Positions 11,779-23,400 of a DNA stretch of 64,000 bases are shown piece after piece. The translations under genes were made by a program, and so were the position numbers. The stretch covers positions 1-64,000 of the forward strand of contig JAACJM010000264.1 in the NCBI GenBank assembly GCA_013368315.1, read 5' to 3'. This DNA is from Tetrapyrgos nigripes. Its lineage: Eukaryota > Basidiomycota > Agaricomycetes > Agaricales > Campanellaceae. The notes beneath the pieces are model-generated. The model was given only the letters and a program-made list of their open reading frames with translations. It was not told the DNA's origin and did no database searches. Position 1 is the stretch's first letter, and each line of letters starts with the position of its first letter.

Positions 11779-12404
11779 ATGGACCCTGAGGAACAACCGT
11801 CGGTGAGTATCTTTTTTGACTACTCCTGCGCTCGCTGACGTGTTCTTTTTTCTGCTTTCTGAAGGCGAACGAGACTTTAGCCTATGTCTTTAGGTCGACC
11901 TTGGCTGACATGAACCAAACAAAGGTTAGGGTGGCGCCACATTACTTAAGTGGCAGGGCCTATATATCTCTCGAGGGACTTTTCAGCGCAGTTCCGAACA
12001 CCTGCCGCTTTGACATCGAAGTGGCCTACCTACCTAAGGCTATGCCTCGTCGTGGATTGGGAGAGGATGAAGTACCGCCACCTACTTCTCGACGTTTTAT
12101 GGTGTCTGCTTATTATGACGAACAACATCGTATTAACCCCACACTGGAGACCATGGGAATAAGATGGAGAGGGGAGTTGGTGATTCTACCACTTTGCGAG
12201 GAACCCAGAGCGGGTAGCATTTTTTCAGGTCAACCCGCACCCAAATACATGCTTAGATCCGTAGCAATGTGGTGCGTTTCTTATCATTTGGATGCAGCTC
12301 AGCTTTTTTTACATCTCGTGTTTGTTCACAGCTTCTGTCACCACCTCCTCGAAACTTGGCAGTCTGCAGGCAGACAGGACTCGAGTTTGTTTTTGTACTG
12401 CTGA
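11779..12404 (+). CDS. Unknown 167-aa protein, three clean exons
   Basis: Exon 1 (11779-11802) has only eight codons (MDPEEQPS) before gtgagt. Exon 2 is 11865-12271 after gaag, and exon 3 is 12332-12404 after ttcacag, ending in TGA. Phases fit exactly (24 + 407 + 73 nt). The protein contains ANETLAYVFRSTLADMN, then a region with PRRGLGEDEVPPPTSRRFMV, and ends in a His/Cys-rich short tail. No domain recognised. The clean splicing pattern suggests a real gene rather than a remnant. Confidence 0.6.
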
Positions 12405-13148
12405 TCTCGTAATCTTTGTTGTTGCCTTACTCCATCTATATGCACTCTCGAGTCTCCACACACCTATTCAGTCATGCCCTCTCGCTATATAACGATAACG
12501 ATACTCTAGATATGATGATGTTCAAATATGCTGCCATGCTCGCTATACATATGTGCTTTTGTATATTCTAGTACTCTAACTATGTTCGTCAATGCAAATT
12601 ACTTTGCCACTCTCATGATCATGAGCTGAGTCCAACATTTTAACCATAGGTTCAAACCACTTTTCGTTTTCGTCACTCATAAGTAGGAGTGCAGGCAATG
12701 TGCAACCTAACAGTATTAGATCCCGATCCATGGTCGCATGTTTTCATTTCCATTTTTGGCACTGATCAAGGGCACGCTTTCATTTCCATTTTTGAAAACT
12801 CAAGGAGACGATTGGGACCTATACTATACTGGTCCACTAAATCTCCAATTGGAAATACAGGGAGGAGAGCAGTCAATTGGGACCTTAAGTTGGAATCGGG
12901 TTGATTGACACTGTCGTCATTTGGACCTGCGTCATAACGCATTGGACTAGTCACGGTGAGACAAACAGTTACCAGGCGGATTCGAGAAGAGCTCAACCCA
13001 GAGCTGACTTGACGCCTGACGTGTTACGCGATTAATATTGAGAATACACTTAGTAGTACTGGAAGCGATGAGCAAATAAGGAACTTAGTATTTTACAATA
13101 TGGAAGTATCACTTTTGCATGTAAAGATTTATCATGACATCCTTCATG
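12405..13148. other. Intergenic, nothing recognised
   Basis: AT-rich stretch without a credible gene. A short doubled word, tttcatttccatttttg, occurs near 12744-12796. Confidence 0.4.
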
Positions 13149-13879
13149 TCACTTCGTCATGTATAGCATCAAGATTATGCCTACCAGAATCCCACAACAC
13201 CAGTTCTTGAAAGTTTCCCTCGCAAAATCCTTTTCATCCTTTTCACGAAATTTGGCCTGGACTTGGCATTCCAACTCTTCTCTGTTGGCTTGCTCATGCT
13301 TTAACCTTTCACGCAGATTACCAATCATGAGCTTTTGTTCGCCCAGAGAGGTAGAGTCTTTTTCAACAATCTGGACCCGAATAGCAGATAAAAGACAGTC
13401 AACAAAAGCTCGAGCATAGGAAACGGACGTTAAGGTGAAAGCATACACACCTCCAAAGTAGTCTTTAGTCGATGTTCCAGCTCGCGTCTTTCGTTCTCCT
13501 CGGTCTGAAGCCTTTCACGCAGATATTTTTGCAGCTGATTCTCATAGGAGGTTCTTGCATCCGCCAGCTGCTGGGTAAGTTCGTTGACTCGAGATTCCAG
13601 GGTTCTAATGGTTCCGGCATCTTCTAGCTGAATAAAAGCTAGCTATCAATACTTCTGAGACGAGAGGCAAACATCAGAGACTAACTTTTCGCGCCCGTAA
13701 GATCCTCACGGTCTTCTCACTCTCGGCCAGCTGAATGGTAAGCTTTTTCTCCGACTCTACGAGCTGGTTTTCAAGTTCAAAGAACGCAGTCAAGTCGATG
13801 GTTCTCGACTTCCTTTCAGTTGTTGGTGTCTAAAATAAATGAGAGAGTGAGAAAGAGAATACGAATGAAGACGCACCAT
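13149..13879 (-). CDS. Tail-anchored coiled-coil protein, short paralogue (181 aa)
   Basis: Four exons: ATG alone at 13877-13879, then 13686-13829, 13451-13627 and 13149-13370. All joins are phase 0 and total 546 nt. The protein is mostly charged heptad-like helix (LESRVNELTQQLADARTSYE; NLRERLKHEQANREELECQV). It ends in a single hydrophobic segment, NWCCGILVGIILMLYMTK, at the very C terminus, as in tail-anchored membrane proteins. It is a paralogue of the upstream gene at 14.2-16.3 kb: the N-terminal and C-terminal exons match but the long central exon is missing. Specific function unknown; membrane tethering is inferred only from the tail. Confidence 0.7.
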
Positions 13880-14210
13880 GGCAATCAGGTGTTGTTTGCA
13901 GTGAGAGGCATTCAGAGTGGGGTTTCAGACGAAGTGGCAAGCTCTTCAGCGAGGGTCACAGGGTCGCTGAGTGAGGACCAACAATGAAAAATGGCGAAGG
14001 CCGTTTCCACTTCCGTTTATAATGTATACGCATAAAGGTCGATCGTCGTTCATTCTTGTCATACATTCTCTCAAAACAAAAGAGTTGTTTTTTGCATTGC
14101 CAAGGGAGTCATTATACAGCAAATCAAAGAAGTCATTATATAGTCGTCCAAAAATTATTTGTCAGAAAATTACAGAGTGCGTATTTCAACGGATGAACTT
14201 CGCTTCTCCT
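13880..14210. other. Spacer between the tandem coiled-coil genes
   Basis: Upstream region of the short paralogue and 3' flank of the long one. The leader just before the ATG-only exon holds a cattcagag...gggtttcagacg block. A similar block precedes the long gene near 16300-16345, so the promoters were probably duplicated too. Confidence 0.5.
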
Positions 14211-16271
14211 TCATCGTGTCATGTAGAGCATCAAGATTATCCAAATCAAGATCCCACAACACCAGTTCTTGAAGGTTCCCTCCCCAAAGTCCTTTTCAAC
14301 TTTGCCGGGTTTGTGGGCAGCGATGGCTCTAGAACACAATTTATCCTCATTGTCGACCTTACCAACACCGACTTGCTTGGTCTGAGAACCCATCTCCACC
14401 ATTGTCTTTTCCGGCTCTCCATCGACTCTTTCCTCACCTATCCCGCCTCGAGTGACTTCTCCAGGAGACGAGGAAGACACAGCTTGATAGGTTTGGAACT
14501 CGTCGCGTTTGCTGCCATGTTGTCTCTGCAGAGAATCAAATCCTTCTATGGTTTCCTTTCTCCTCCGCTCGGCCAGGCTGATCTTCCGTCTCGAGCAATA
14601 AACAGTGTGGAAAACAACGCCAACGACAGCAGTCAATGCTTGCTCCTTCTTCGCTTGCAGGTCCTTTAGCCTCTCCATCTCCTCCTCCAACTTGTTCACT
14701 CTAGCGAGAGCATCATCCCTGGCTTCCCTTGCATCTGCACAGTCTTCGATTATGACAAGCTTGTTAGCAGACAACATCTCAATCTCGGTGGTAATCTCAA
14801 CTAATCGCTCCTCCTGTAGCTTGTAGTTCATCTCCAACTTTTTGATCTCATGTTGGTGTATTCCAATCTGCTCATTTCTCCTCTGTACACACCCTTCCAA
14901 CTCCTCAACCTGGCGACGAAGATAGCAAGTGGATGACATATTCGGCAACTGATTGGACGAATAGCGGCTCTCAGCCTGAGCCAGTTCATTCTGAACCGGA
15001 CACAGGTTCGTATGGAGAGAGCTGCATTCACTGTTCTCTTTGGTGGAGCCTGTCTGCGTAAAGAACATGTTTATATCATCTTGTAAGGCATTCGTGTCTT
15101 CATCTTCATCTGCATGATTCCCCTCATCGTGTAGCTGTCCCAAAAGCTCAGTTGCAAGGGTTTTAGCAGCGATAGGAGAACTTGCAGGACTTTTGTCAGT
15201 GTACAAGAACCGAAGTTGATCCATATCGGATTTCAAATGGTCGATGGTCTCTTTGAGTTTTAGGTTTTCTTTCTTTTGCGCATTCAGATCCCTGCTAATT
15301 TCTTCGACTCTGTCGTGGTTCTCCTGGACAGTAAACAGTGAAAAGGTGAGCAAAAACAGATCAATAAATGTCAAACGGCAAAAAGATACACGCCTGCGAT
15401 TTATGACGCTCGGCCTGGAGTTGGTTTGCCAATTCTTTTCTTTTGGACTGCTCTTGCTTCAAATTTTCATACAGATTAACGTTATTGGCAGTTTGTTCTT
15501 GAAGAGAGGCAATCTCTTTTTTCGAAGGCCTGGACCAGAATGAATGGCAGGTAAAAGAGAGTCAACAAAAGATCGACCATATGAAAGCATACACACCTTC
15601 ACAGTAGCAGTTCTTGCTTTTAGTTGACTTCCCAGCTTGCTTCTTTCATTCTGCTCGGCCTGGAGCCTTTCACGGACATCAGACAATTCCTGAGTTTGCC
15701 ATTGAGCTACAGTTGAAGCTGGCAAATAAAGGTGGGTGTTTGAGGATGTTGAGAGCGCGAGCATAGGTCAAGGACACGACGTGAAGATGGAGAAAAACAC
15801 ATTTCATAGCGAGAGACAATGAAACGGAAGGGCTTCAACATATGCTACATTAAATAGAGACAGAGAGAGGAACATACTATCACTCATCACTCGACATTCT
15901 CGCAAGTGGTCCTCATGGGAGGTTCTGGAGTCCGCCAGCTGCTGCTGAAGTTGGTCGACCTGAGATTCCAGGTTTCCAATGGTTTCGTTGTCTTGTTGCT
16001 GAATAAAAGCTAGGTATCAATACTTCTGAAAGGAGAGGGAAGCATCAGAGACTCGCTTGTTGCACCTGCAAGAATTCCACGGTCCTCTGACTGTCCTTCA
16101 ATTGCGCATTCAAGGTCTGCGCAGTCCTCTGACTGTCCTCCAACTGCACCTGCCAGTCGGCCAACTGTAAATGCACCTTTTCTTTGAAGGCTTGGACGCC
16201 GATTGAGTAGTCTGGGTCCTAAAATAGATGAGACGGAGGAAGATAAGGGTATATGAATGAAGGGGCACCAT
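14211..16271 (-). CDS. Tail-anchored coiled-coil protein, long paralogue
   Basis: Predicted exons: ATG alone (16269-16271), 16057-16218, 15878-15998, 15597-15718, 15394-15529 and 14211-15323, giving about 551 aa. The last exon starts ENHDRVEEISRDLNAQKKEN, is coiled coil almost throughout, and ends with the same tail as its neighbour (NWCCGILIWIILMLYMTR). Two donors would be GC instead of GT (16056 and 15393 sides). The exon at 15394-15529 carries a run of six A (T6 at 15517-15522) where the paralogue has five. This shifts the frame by one, so it is either a disabling indel or a sequence error. Exons of the LRERLQ...NER type occur in several copies. No enzyme domain seen. Confidence 0.6.
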
Positions 16272-16489
16272 GGCGGTCAATCCAGCGTACTTCGCAGGGA
16301 GGCACATAAAGTGGGGGTTAAAAGTAGAAATGTGCAGACGGAGTGGCGAACTCTTCGACGTGTGGCAGGGCCCTGAATGGGGACCGAAAAGACAATGAAG
16401 AATGGCAGAGGCCGTTTCCACTGTCCCTTTATGACATATAGGCATAAAAGCTGTGTTTGGATCGGGAGAGGTCACAGCTGAACCAAAAC

Positions 16490-17690
16490 ATAGAAGTCAG
16501 TAATAGAACATAAAAACATCGCAGGTAACGCACGACCTTTGCTTGCTTGGAAGTACAGATAGGCCGAGAAGCGTCCTGCCTGGACGGTGTAGGTCACAGG
16601 CCGCACAGAGGATCCATGACTTGTCAAGCCTCACTATGGCTCGCGACCGACGTGCAAAAACGAAAGCAAAGGGACTCATATAGTCAACAAAGTTGGCTAA
16701 AGACACGGACCAAGCCTGTGTCGAGTGCTGACCAACCCAGGACTCACGCAGTGAGTAAGATAAAAGTCGCCCAAAGTCTTGAAATTGCCGACAGAAACCT
16801 GTAAGACTTGAGTGACAGTACTTAGCAAGAAAATGCTGCAAATGACATACCTAGTTGTTTTGTAGTAAACTCCATTCTTGGCCGGTGTAGGTAGTAGACC
16901 GTATGGAAGATCCATGACTTTTCGTCATGGGGGTCAGCAAAGCTAACTGTTCCATAGATCATAGCAGGAAACACCACCGTCCAGGCCCAGACCGTAACCT
17001 ACATAGAAGCATATCAATAATCATCCAGAAAAGAAGCCGAAAAGACGTGCCAAAAGAACATACACGCCCTTAATCTCGTCAAAGTCTTCAGATTGCAATA
17101 AGTCCAGAACGTGATCTGTAAAACGAAAAAGAGGGAGTTGTGTGACCAACCAAGTTGGCTAAAGACACAGGACCAAGCCTGTGTCGAGTGCTGGCCAAGC
17201 CAGGACTCGCGCAACGAATAAAACAAAGTCGCCAAAAGTCTTGAAATTGCCAACAGAAACCTGTAAGACTTAAGTGACAGTACTTAGCAAGAAAATACTG
17301 CAAATGACATACCTAGTTGGTTTGTAGTAAACTCTGTTCTTGGCCGGTGTAGGTAGTAGACCGTATGGAAGATCCATGACTTGTCTTCATGGGGTCAGCA
17401 AAGCTAACCGTTCAATAGGTCATAGCAGTAAACACCACCGACCGTCCAGTCCTGTATTCCGTATCCTGTAGATGTACGTCGAAAAGCATGCAGAAAGAAA
17501 GCTGAGTAGGACCTACTTAAATGATATTCCTAGTTGCCGTCCCCACTCTTGCCACAAAGTCTTGTGATTGCAGAAAGTCCAGGATGTGATCCGTAAAACA
17601 AAACAAAGTAAGTCATATGGCCAACCAAGTTGGCTAAAGAGACAGGACCAAGCCTGTGTCGAGTCCTGGCTTGGCCAGGACTCACGCGGC
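16490..17690 (-). repeat. ~460 bp repeat units, left half of large palindrome
   Basis: Three reverse-oriented units with palindrome clusters near 16682-16745, 17148-17210 and 17619-17686. They are near copies of the array at 1-1394. They mirror the plus-oriented units at 17964-19560, including a diverged outer part (gctcgcgaccgacgtgcaaaaacg near 16640, mirrored near 19440). Together the two halves form an imperfect palindrome about 3 kb long. Confidence 0.8.
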
Positions 17691-17751
17691 GAAGAAGATG
17701 AATTGATGGTAGAGACAGAGAACGACTCTGAAAAAGGAAGTCGAGAGGATT

Positions 17752-17963
17752 CACTGACCAAGTCAGTGGTAGAAGCACTGAAACCTAGTCAGTGCTAAGT
17801 GCTGGACCGAGCCAGGACTTGACGATATGAGGAAGAAGGTGATAGTAAACTTTAAAAGAATAATTAATCAGTGCCGATGATGTAGTGGCATGTGACTATG
17901 TGACCGTCCATCGAATTATTGACGAGTCGTTCTCCGCGTCTACCATCATCTTCTTCGGTGCGT
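17752..17963. repeat. Solo copy of the hairpin-chain arm
   Basis: Starts with CACTGAC-CAA-GTCAGTG (17752-17768), then AGCACTGA/TCAGTGCT (17774-17796) and AAGTGCTGG/CCAGGACTT (17797-17820, one mismatch). The shared gtagtggcatgtgac...tgaccgtccatcga segment follows. It matches the arm at 7241-7410 and is inverted relative to 1395-1594. The CACTG start resembles CACTA-superfamily termini. It sits at the centre of the palindrome formed by the flanking arrays. Confidence 0.6.
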
Positions 17964-19930
17964 GAGTCCTGGCTTGGCCAGGACTCGACACAGGCTCGGT
18001 CCTGTGTCTTTAAGCCAACTTGGTTGGCCATACAACTCCCTTGTCTTCATTTTGCAGATCGCGTTCTGGACTTTTTGCAATCTGAGGACTGGCGAGATTG
18101 AAGGCGTCAACTCTGTGTACATTTTTGTACGTCTTTTTCGGCTTCCTTTCGATGATTATTGATTATTGATATACTTCTATGAAGGTTACGGACTACTGGA
18201 CTGGACGGTGGTATTTCCTGCTATGATCTATGGAACAGTCAGCTTTGCTGACCCCCATGACGAAAAGTCGTGGATCCTCCATGGTCTACTACCTACACCG
18301 GCCAAGAACAGAGTTTACTACAAACCAACTAGGTATGTCATTTGCAGTATTTTCTTGCTAAGCACTGTCACTCAAGTCTTACAGGTTTCTGTTGGCAATT
18401 TCAAGACTTTTGGCGACTTTGTTTTATTCGTTGCGTGAGTCCTGGCTTGGCCAGCACTCGACACAGGCTTGGTCCTGTGTCTTTAGCCAACTTGGTTGGT
18501 CACACAACTCCCTCTTTTTCGTTTTACAGATCGCGTTCTGGACTTTTTGCAATCTGAAGACTTTGACGATATTGAGGGCGTGTACGTTCTTTTGGCACGT
18601 CTTTTTGGCTTCTTTTCTGGATGATTACTGATATGCTTCCCTGTAGGTTACAGTCTGGGCCTGGACGGTGGTGTTTCCTGCTATGATCTATGGAACGGTT
18701 AGCTTTGCTGACCCCCATGATGAAAAGTCATGGATCTTCCATACGGTCTACTACCTACACCGGCCAAGAATGGAGTTTACTACAAACCAACTAGGTATGT
18801 CATTTGCAGTATTTTCTTGCTAAGTACTGTCACTCAAGCCTTACAGGTTTCTGTCGGCAATTTCAAGACTTTTAGCGACTTTGTTTTATTCGTTGCGTGA
18901 GTCCTGGCTTGGCCAGCACTTGACACAGGCTTGGTCCTGTGTCTTTAGCCAACTTGGTTGGTCACACAACTCCCTCTTTTTCGTTTTACAGATCACGTTC
19001 TGGACTTTTTGCAAACTGAAGACTTTGGCGAGATTGAGGGCGTCAACTGTGTAGGTTCTTTTGGTACATCTTTTTGGCATCTTTTCTGGATGATTATTGA
19101 TATGCTTCCCTGTAGGTTACGGACTACTGGACTGGATGGTGGTGTTTCCTGCTATGATCTATGGAACAGTTAGCTTTGCTGACCCCCATGATGAAAAGTC
19201 ATGGATCTTCCATACGGTCTACTACCTACACCGGCCAAGAACGGAGTTTACTACAAAACCACTAGGTATGTCATTTGCAGCATTTTCTTGCTAAGTACTG
19301 TCACTCAAGTCTTACAGGTTTCTGTCAGCAATTTCAAGACTTTGGGCGACTTTATCTTACTCACTGCTGGGTTGGTCAGCACTCGACACAGGCTTGGTCC
19401 GTGTCTTTAGCCAACTTTGTTGACTATACGTCCTTTGCTCTCGTTTTTGTACGTCGGTCACGAGCCATAGTCAGGCTTGCTTCTGTGTCTATAGCCAACT
19501 CGGTTGGCCACACACTTCCGTCTTTACAGACCGCATTCTGAATTTTTGGCAATATCAACACTTTGGGCGAGATCGTCAAATGCGTTCATCAGTTGGGTAC
19601 ATCTTTCTCGGCTTTCTTTGCGAATGACTGACTGATATCTATGTCTCCAGGCTACTGGCTAATTGATTTGATGCCAGTGGTATAATTGATATAAACGTCT
19701 AAAGATTGCAGACTAAGAGACCCATTGATGCCGGTGGTGCTATGATCTACGGAACGGTTAGCTTTGCTGACCCCCATGACGCAAAGTTATGGATCTTCTG
19801 TACGGTCAGACAAACAGTCAAGGATTTTCTGTAAGATCTACGACCTCCACCGGCCAAGGCAAGAGGTGACTGGAATCCACATCGGTACGTCCTTTTCAGA
19901 TTTTTCTTGCTACTATCACCAATTTTCACT
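17964..19930 (+). repeat. ~460 bp repeat units, right half of large palindrome
   Basis: Three well-kept units (palindrome clusters at 17964-18028, about 18431-18500 and 18896-18961) and increasingly diverged ones to 19.9 kb. The first cluster is three adjoining perfect hairpins: GAGTCCTGGC/GCCAGGACTC (17964-17986), GACACAGG/CCTGTGTC (17987-18008) and GCCAAC/GTTGGC (18014-18028). Units also contain intron-like blocks (gtatgtcattt...cttacag) and a peptide GTVSFADPHDEKSWIFH that is recognisable in four copies including the most diverged one at about 19755-19800. Confidence 0.8.
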
Positions 19931-19989
19931 TATTACTTGTAAAGATATTTCTCTGGGCAACTTTAACACCTTGACCAGATTGAGGATGT

Positions 19990-21416
19990 TTGCGCACATC
20001 ATTTTGGTAGGTCTACGTCTCCTTTACTCGACAGTCTTTCTCTTATTTCCGTGGAACAATGAATTCGCTGACAAATTTTTCAGGCTTCACTCCTACCCCC
20101 CTCGTCATGTTTATTCACTTAGAGGCGTTTGACACTGGCACTTATTGCATGGACTCCTCGATCTCTGAGTTCAGAGTCACGCAGACGTTAGCACAGGACC
20201 AAATCAGTTTATTCACATTGAAGAGTCTGGCTCTGCATGTTTTGACAACACAGTGGCCGTCACCCTTTCTTATCACCTCACCTTTCATCGGTGGGGGTCC
20301 AACTGCCCCTTCATTATGATACTGTTGAATGTGGGGTTAATACACGTCGCAGAGCATGCAGCAATGTTGACCGAGTTTGCGGACAATTTACCACCTGCTG
20401 GAATAGAAAATGAAGTGGTGACGATGAAGAAGCAACATCGCCAATCCCTGCTCCTCGACTAGTGCCGCAACTTGAATGCGACCCCATCATAGGTCGACGA
20501 CTCAACACGAAACTCGTACGTTGTTCCCACATCGGACAGAAGGCATCTATTTTTCCTTTCATTCCCACTTCAATGGGCGTCGGGTCCTGCATGATCTTCT
20601 CAATGACTTCGACCGCCTACTTCTAGAAATGTGAAGCTATGCTTTGCGTTGCAGTCGACTTCTGTTCGGACTATAGCTGTTGGAGATTGCAGGAAATCCT
20701 TCAAGTTTTTCGAGGCTTCGGGAAGAGCTTTCTCAGAAGAGACTCCCTTCGTCTCAATAGGTACGATAGAGATCGCCAGCATGTTTGCTGATATCAGAGA
20801 TGATACTCAGAATACTGCTCGCATTTGCCCATCCACCCATCAGACGTTTGCCTCTCTGTAGAAACCATATGCTTTAAGCTATGGCATCCAGAATGTTGCA
20901 GTTCATTCCCCGAAGCCCTCGCAACCACCCCACGCCTGCATTTTACGTTCCTCTACGCGATAGGCTACCCGTCACTGCTTCCTTGGGGCTACATATTGGT
21001 ATTGTTTGTCACGACACCCGACGTCAACCCGAGAGATGACATGGAACTTTCTCGTGGATTTGCCCTTCAGGCCACAGGCATTTCAGCCCAATACTGTGCA
21101 CTAGATGCGGGACATATATCCTGTAGCCAGCTTTTCAGAGCAAGCTCCGTTTCAAGACATTCTAGCACATGGCTCCCTTGGTGATATGCTCGAGATCAAA
21201 CGAACTGTCGTTATGTGTAACGACAAGACCTGTTTTGAAGGTGAAGGTCCTCAGGCAGTTCAGGAATACATCGACGGCGAGAGGGCCGCTGGTCATTTCA
21301 ATGGGACATTACGTCCATGCCGACTGAGCTTTGATCCAGCAGTGCTCCGCTGCACAGCCACAACTTACTCTGTTCCGACGCTGGACGTTGTCTGCGACGA
21401 TGAGCTCGACATTTGA
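19990..21416 (+). pseudogene. Degenerate unknown gene material
   Basis: Scattered open stretches with protein-like composition but no continuous frame. One lies at about 20250-20460 (ending HRQSLLLD), one at about 20825-21180 and one at 21105-21416 (KRTVVMCNDKTCFEGEGPQA...LDVVCDDELDI). The last has several Cys and an acidic end. No family recognised. The sequence directly follows the diverged edge of the repeat array, so it could be a decayed gene of the same element. Confidence 0.3.
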
Positions 21417-22495
21417 AGAACTTTTCACCGCTGCAGAGCTCGACGTCCGGGTCCCAAATGCCAATTCCCTTCAGAAGACAAAGCGGATCCCGATAAATGG
21501 CTAGACGACTTGGAGGATTCTGATAGATCACAGCCGTTTTTCGGTGTGTGTCCTACAAAAAACAATAGGGCTTATCCTTCTCATCGAGATGTAAAGATGA
21601 ACATTTACAAGCAATTCTCACCATTCGTCTGCCTGAGATATCCTCAGCGTCGTCGGCAGCGAACACTCCAACAACAACAACAACGCCTTCACCCAAACCC
21701 ACCTCTCAACTCCTCAGATCTCTCTTGCATCTTCAAATCGCCTTGGAGGCCTCATATATACCTCAAGCACTTTCCATTGAAGTCTTAAGAGCAGAAGACT
21801 CGACCAACAAAGAGTACGAGCCGCTGTCGAGTCTGCGACCCTTGACACTGACTCCTCGTTCTCCTCGATCAAGTACACTTGCAACGTCACTATCATCAGC
21901 GGCAGCTTCACTACAGAACTTGCCGTACCACCACGTCACACATCGCTCAAGAAACCCGTCAATCTCTCTCTTAGCTCGCCCAAATCGCTTGCACCACTTG
22001 GGTCGGCTGCTGGAAAGAAATAGCCCCATCATCCATCTATTCTTCCTCCAGCCATGCCGAATCCTAAACCCTTCTGGGACCTCGGATGCAAAGTATGTGT
22101 TACTTGGAGCTGCAAAGCAGGGCATTATTCTTGTCGGTGGTGCGTCTAGAGGAGTGGTATGGGTCAGAGGCCTGCGAGTGGAGGGAAGAAGGACAATGAA
22201 GAGAGTGCAAAGGCTTTGAAGAAAGGCATGGACGAAGAGAAAGAGTTTTGGAGTCCCGGTGAAAGAGTGTGGGTTGCGGCCTATAGAATTGTTCTCGATA
22301 TCGGTGAGTTTTCACTTCTTTTTGTGCTCATCTCGTGTTTTCGAAGCAGCAAAAGCTAATGTTTCTTTTGGGCCATACTGCAGCCTTTCTACGCCTTCCT
22401 TTCTCAAGTCCACTCCTCTGCCTAACCGTCTCCACCATCCTACGTGACAAACCCATCACCAGCCTCGACAGATACCTCACCTCTCTTGGTTGCTT
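21417..22495. other. No firm gene; possible decayed exons
   Basis: Several short open frames overlap in both strands around 21.7-22.3 kb, none with a convincing domain. A piece on the plus strand near 22200-22300 (EKEFWSPGERVWVAAYRIVL) could be a badly decayed upstream part of the eIF3a copy that follows, but I cannot support that firmly. Confidence 0.3.
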
Positions 22496-22499
22496 GAGG

Positions 22500-23400
22500 C
22501 AAGTACTACGCTGTAGTGACAACCATCGGCGGGAAATCAGATGAAGAGTTGAGTAAGCTCGCTGGACAGGTGCTCGTCAGTGCTCTCGCCGTACCTGTTG
22601 GTCTTCAGACCGATGAGGAGGAGGCTAAAGGCAGAGCTACTCGTCTCACTTCGTTGCTTGGTCTCACAAAAACGCCTACCTGTACTTCTTTCTCTTTTGG
22701 TTTCTAGCTATATGCTGATGAATACAATACACCTCTCATGACGTCCTCGAAATCTCACCACCGCATGTCAAACAGCTCTATAACATCCTTGAAATAACCT
22801 TTGACCCCCTTATGTTCTTCTATCGCTCCTCTTCTCAAAACACTGTCCTCGACCTCTGATCCCACTTACGCACCTTCCTCCCTCTCCTCCACCAAGTCCT
22901 CCTCTCCCGTCTTCTTTCCCATCTCAGCCAAATTTACTCTTCAATTAAAATCAATAACCTCCTCTCACTCATCGCGCCTGAGAGATGCAGGTGTCCCTGG
23001 GACGTATAATGAAACTCAAGTCAAAGCCTACATCATGGGACGTACGCGTCGTGGAGAGTTGAATGTTCGTGTGGATCATTTGGAGGGATGTATCATACTC
23101 ATCGATGAGCCATTTGGGAGTGTCAATGAGGACTTTGTTGGTGTGTGTGCAGCTGCGGGCACGTCGTCGTCGTCTGCTGCGGTTGCTGGGGCGAGTGGAA
23201 GTGGAGTTAGGAGTAGAGGAAATGTGCAACCGACATTGTCCGAGTTGATTAGGACGAGGCAATGTAGCGCTTTGTTTGTATAATCAGTTGAAAGTACTGG
23301 AAGAGGGTGAGAAAGATCGAGAAGAAGAGAAGGAGCAAGAGGAACAGCAGAAGGAAAAGTTGAAAGCTTTGGTTAGTGCCGTTAAGGATGAGAGGAAGGC
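22500..23400 (+). pseudogene. eIF3a (translation initiation factor 3 subunit A) fragment
   Basis: Recognisable in pieces across different frames. KYYAVVTTIGGKSDEELSKL and AGQVLVSALAVPVG lie at about 22503-22600, then TRLTSLLGLTKTPT. SPPHVKQLYNILEITFDPL is at about 22750-22810, followed by IAPLLKTLSSTSDPTYAP. FLPLLHQVLLSRLLSHLSQI then appears in another frame near 22873-22935. Next are VKAYIMGRTRRGELNVRVDH (23010-23070) and SELIRTRQ...YNQLKVLE near 23240-23300. This is the order of the middle (PCI) part of fungal eIF3a, a scaffold subunit of the 40S-binding eIF3 complex. At least three frameshifts, no start and no C-terminal half, so it is a truncated dead copy. The functional gene must be elsewhere. 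Confidence 0.75.
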
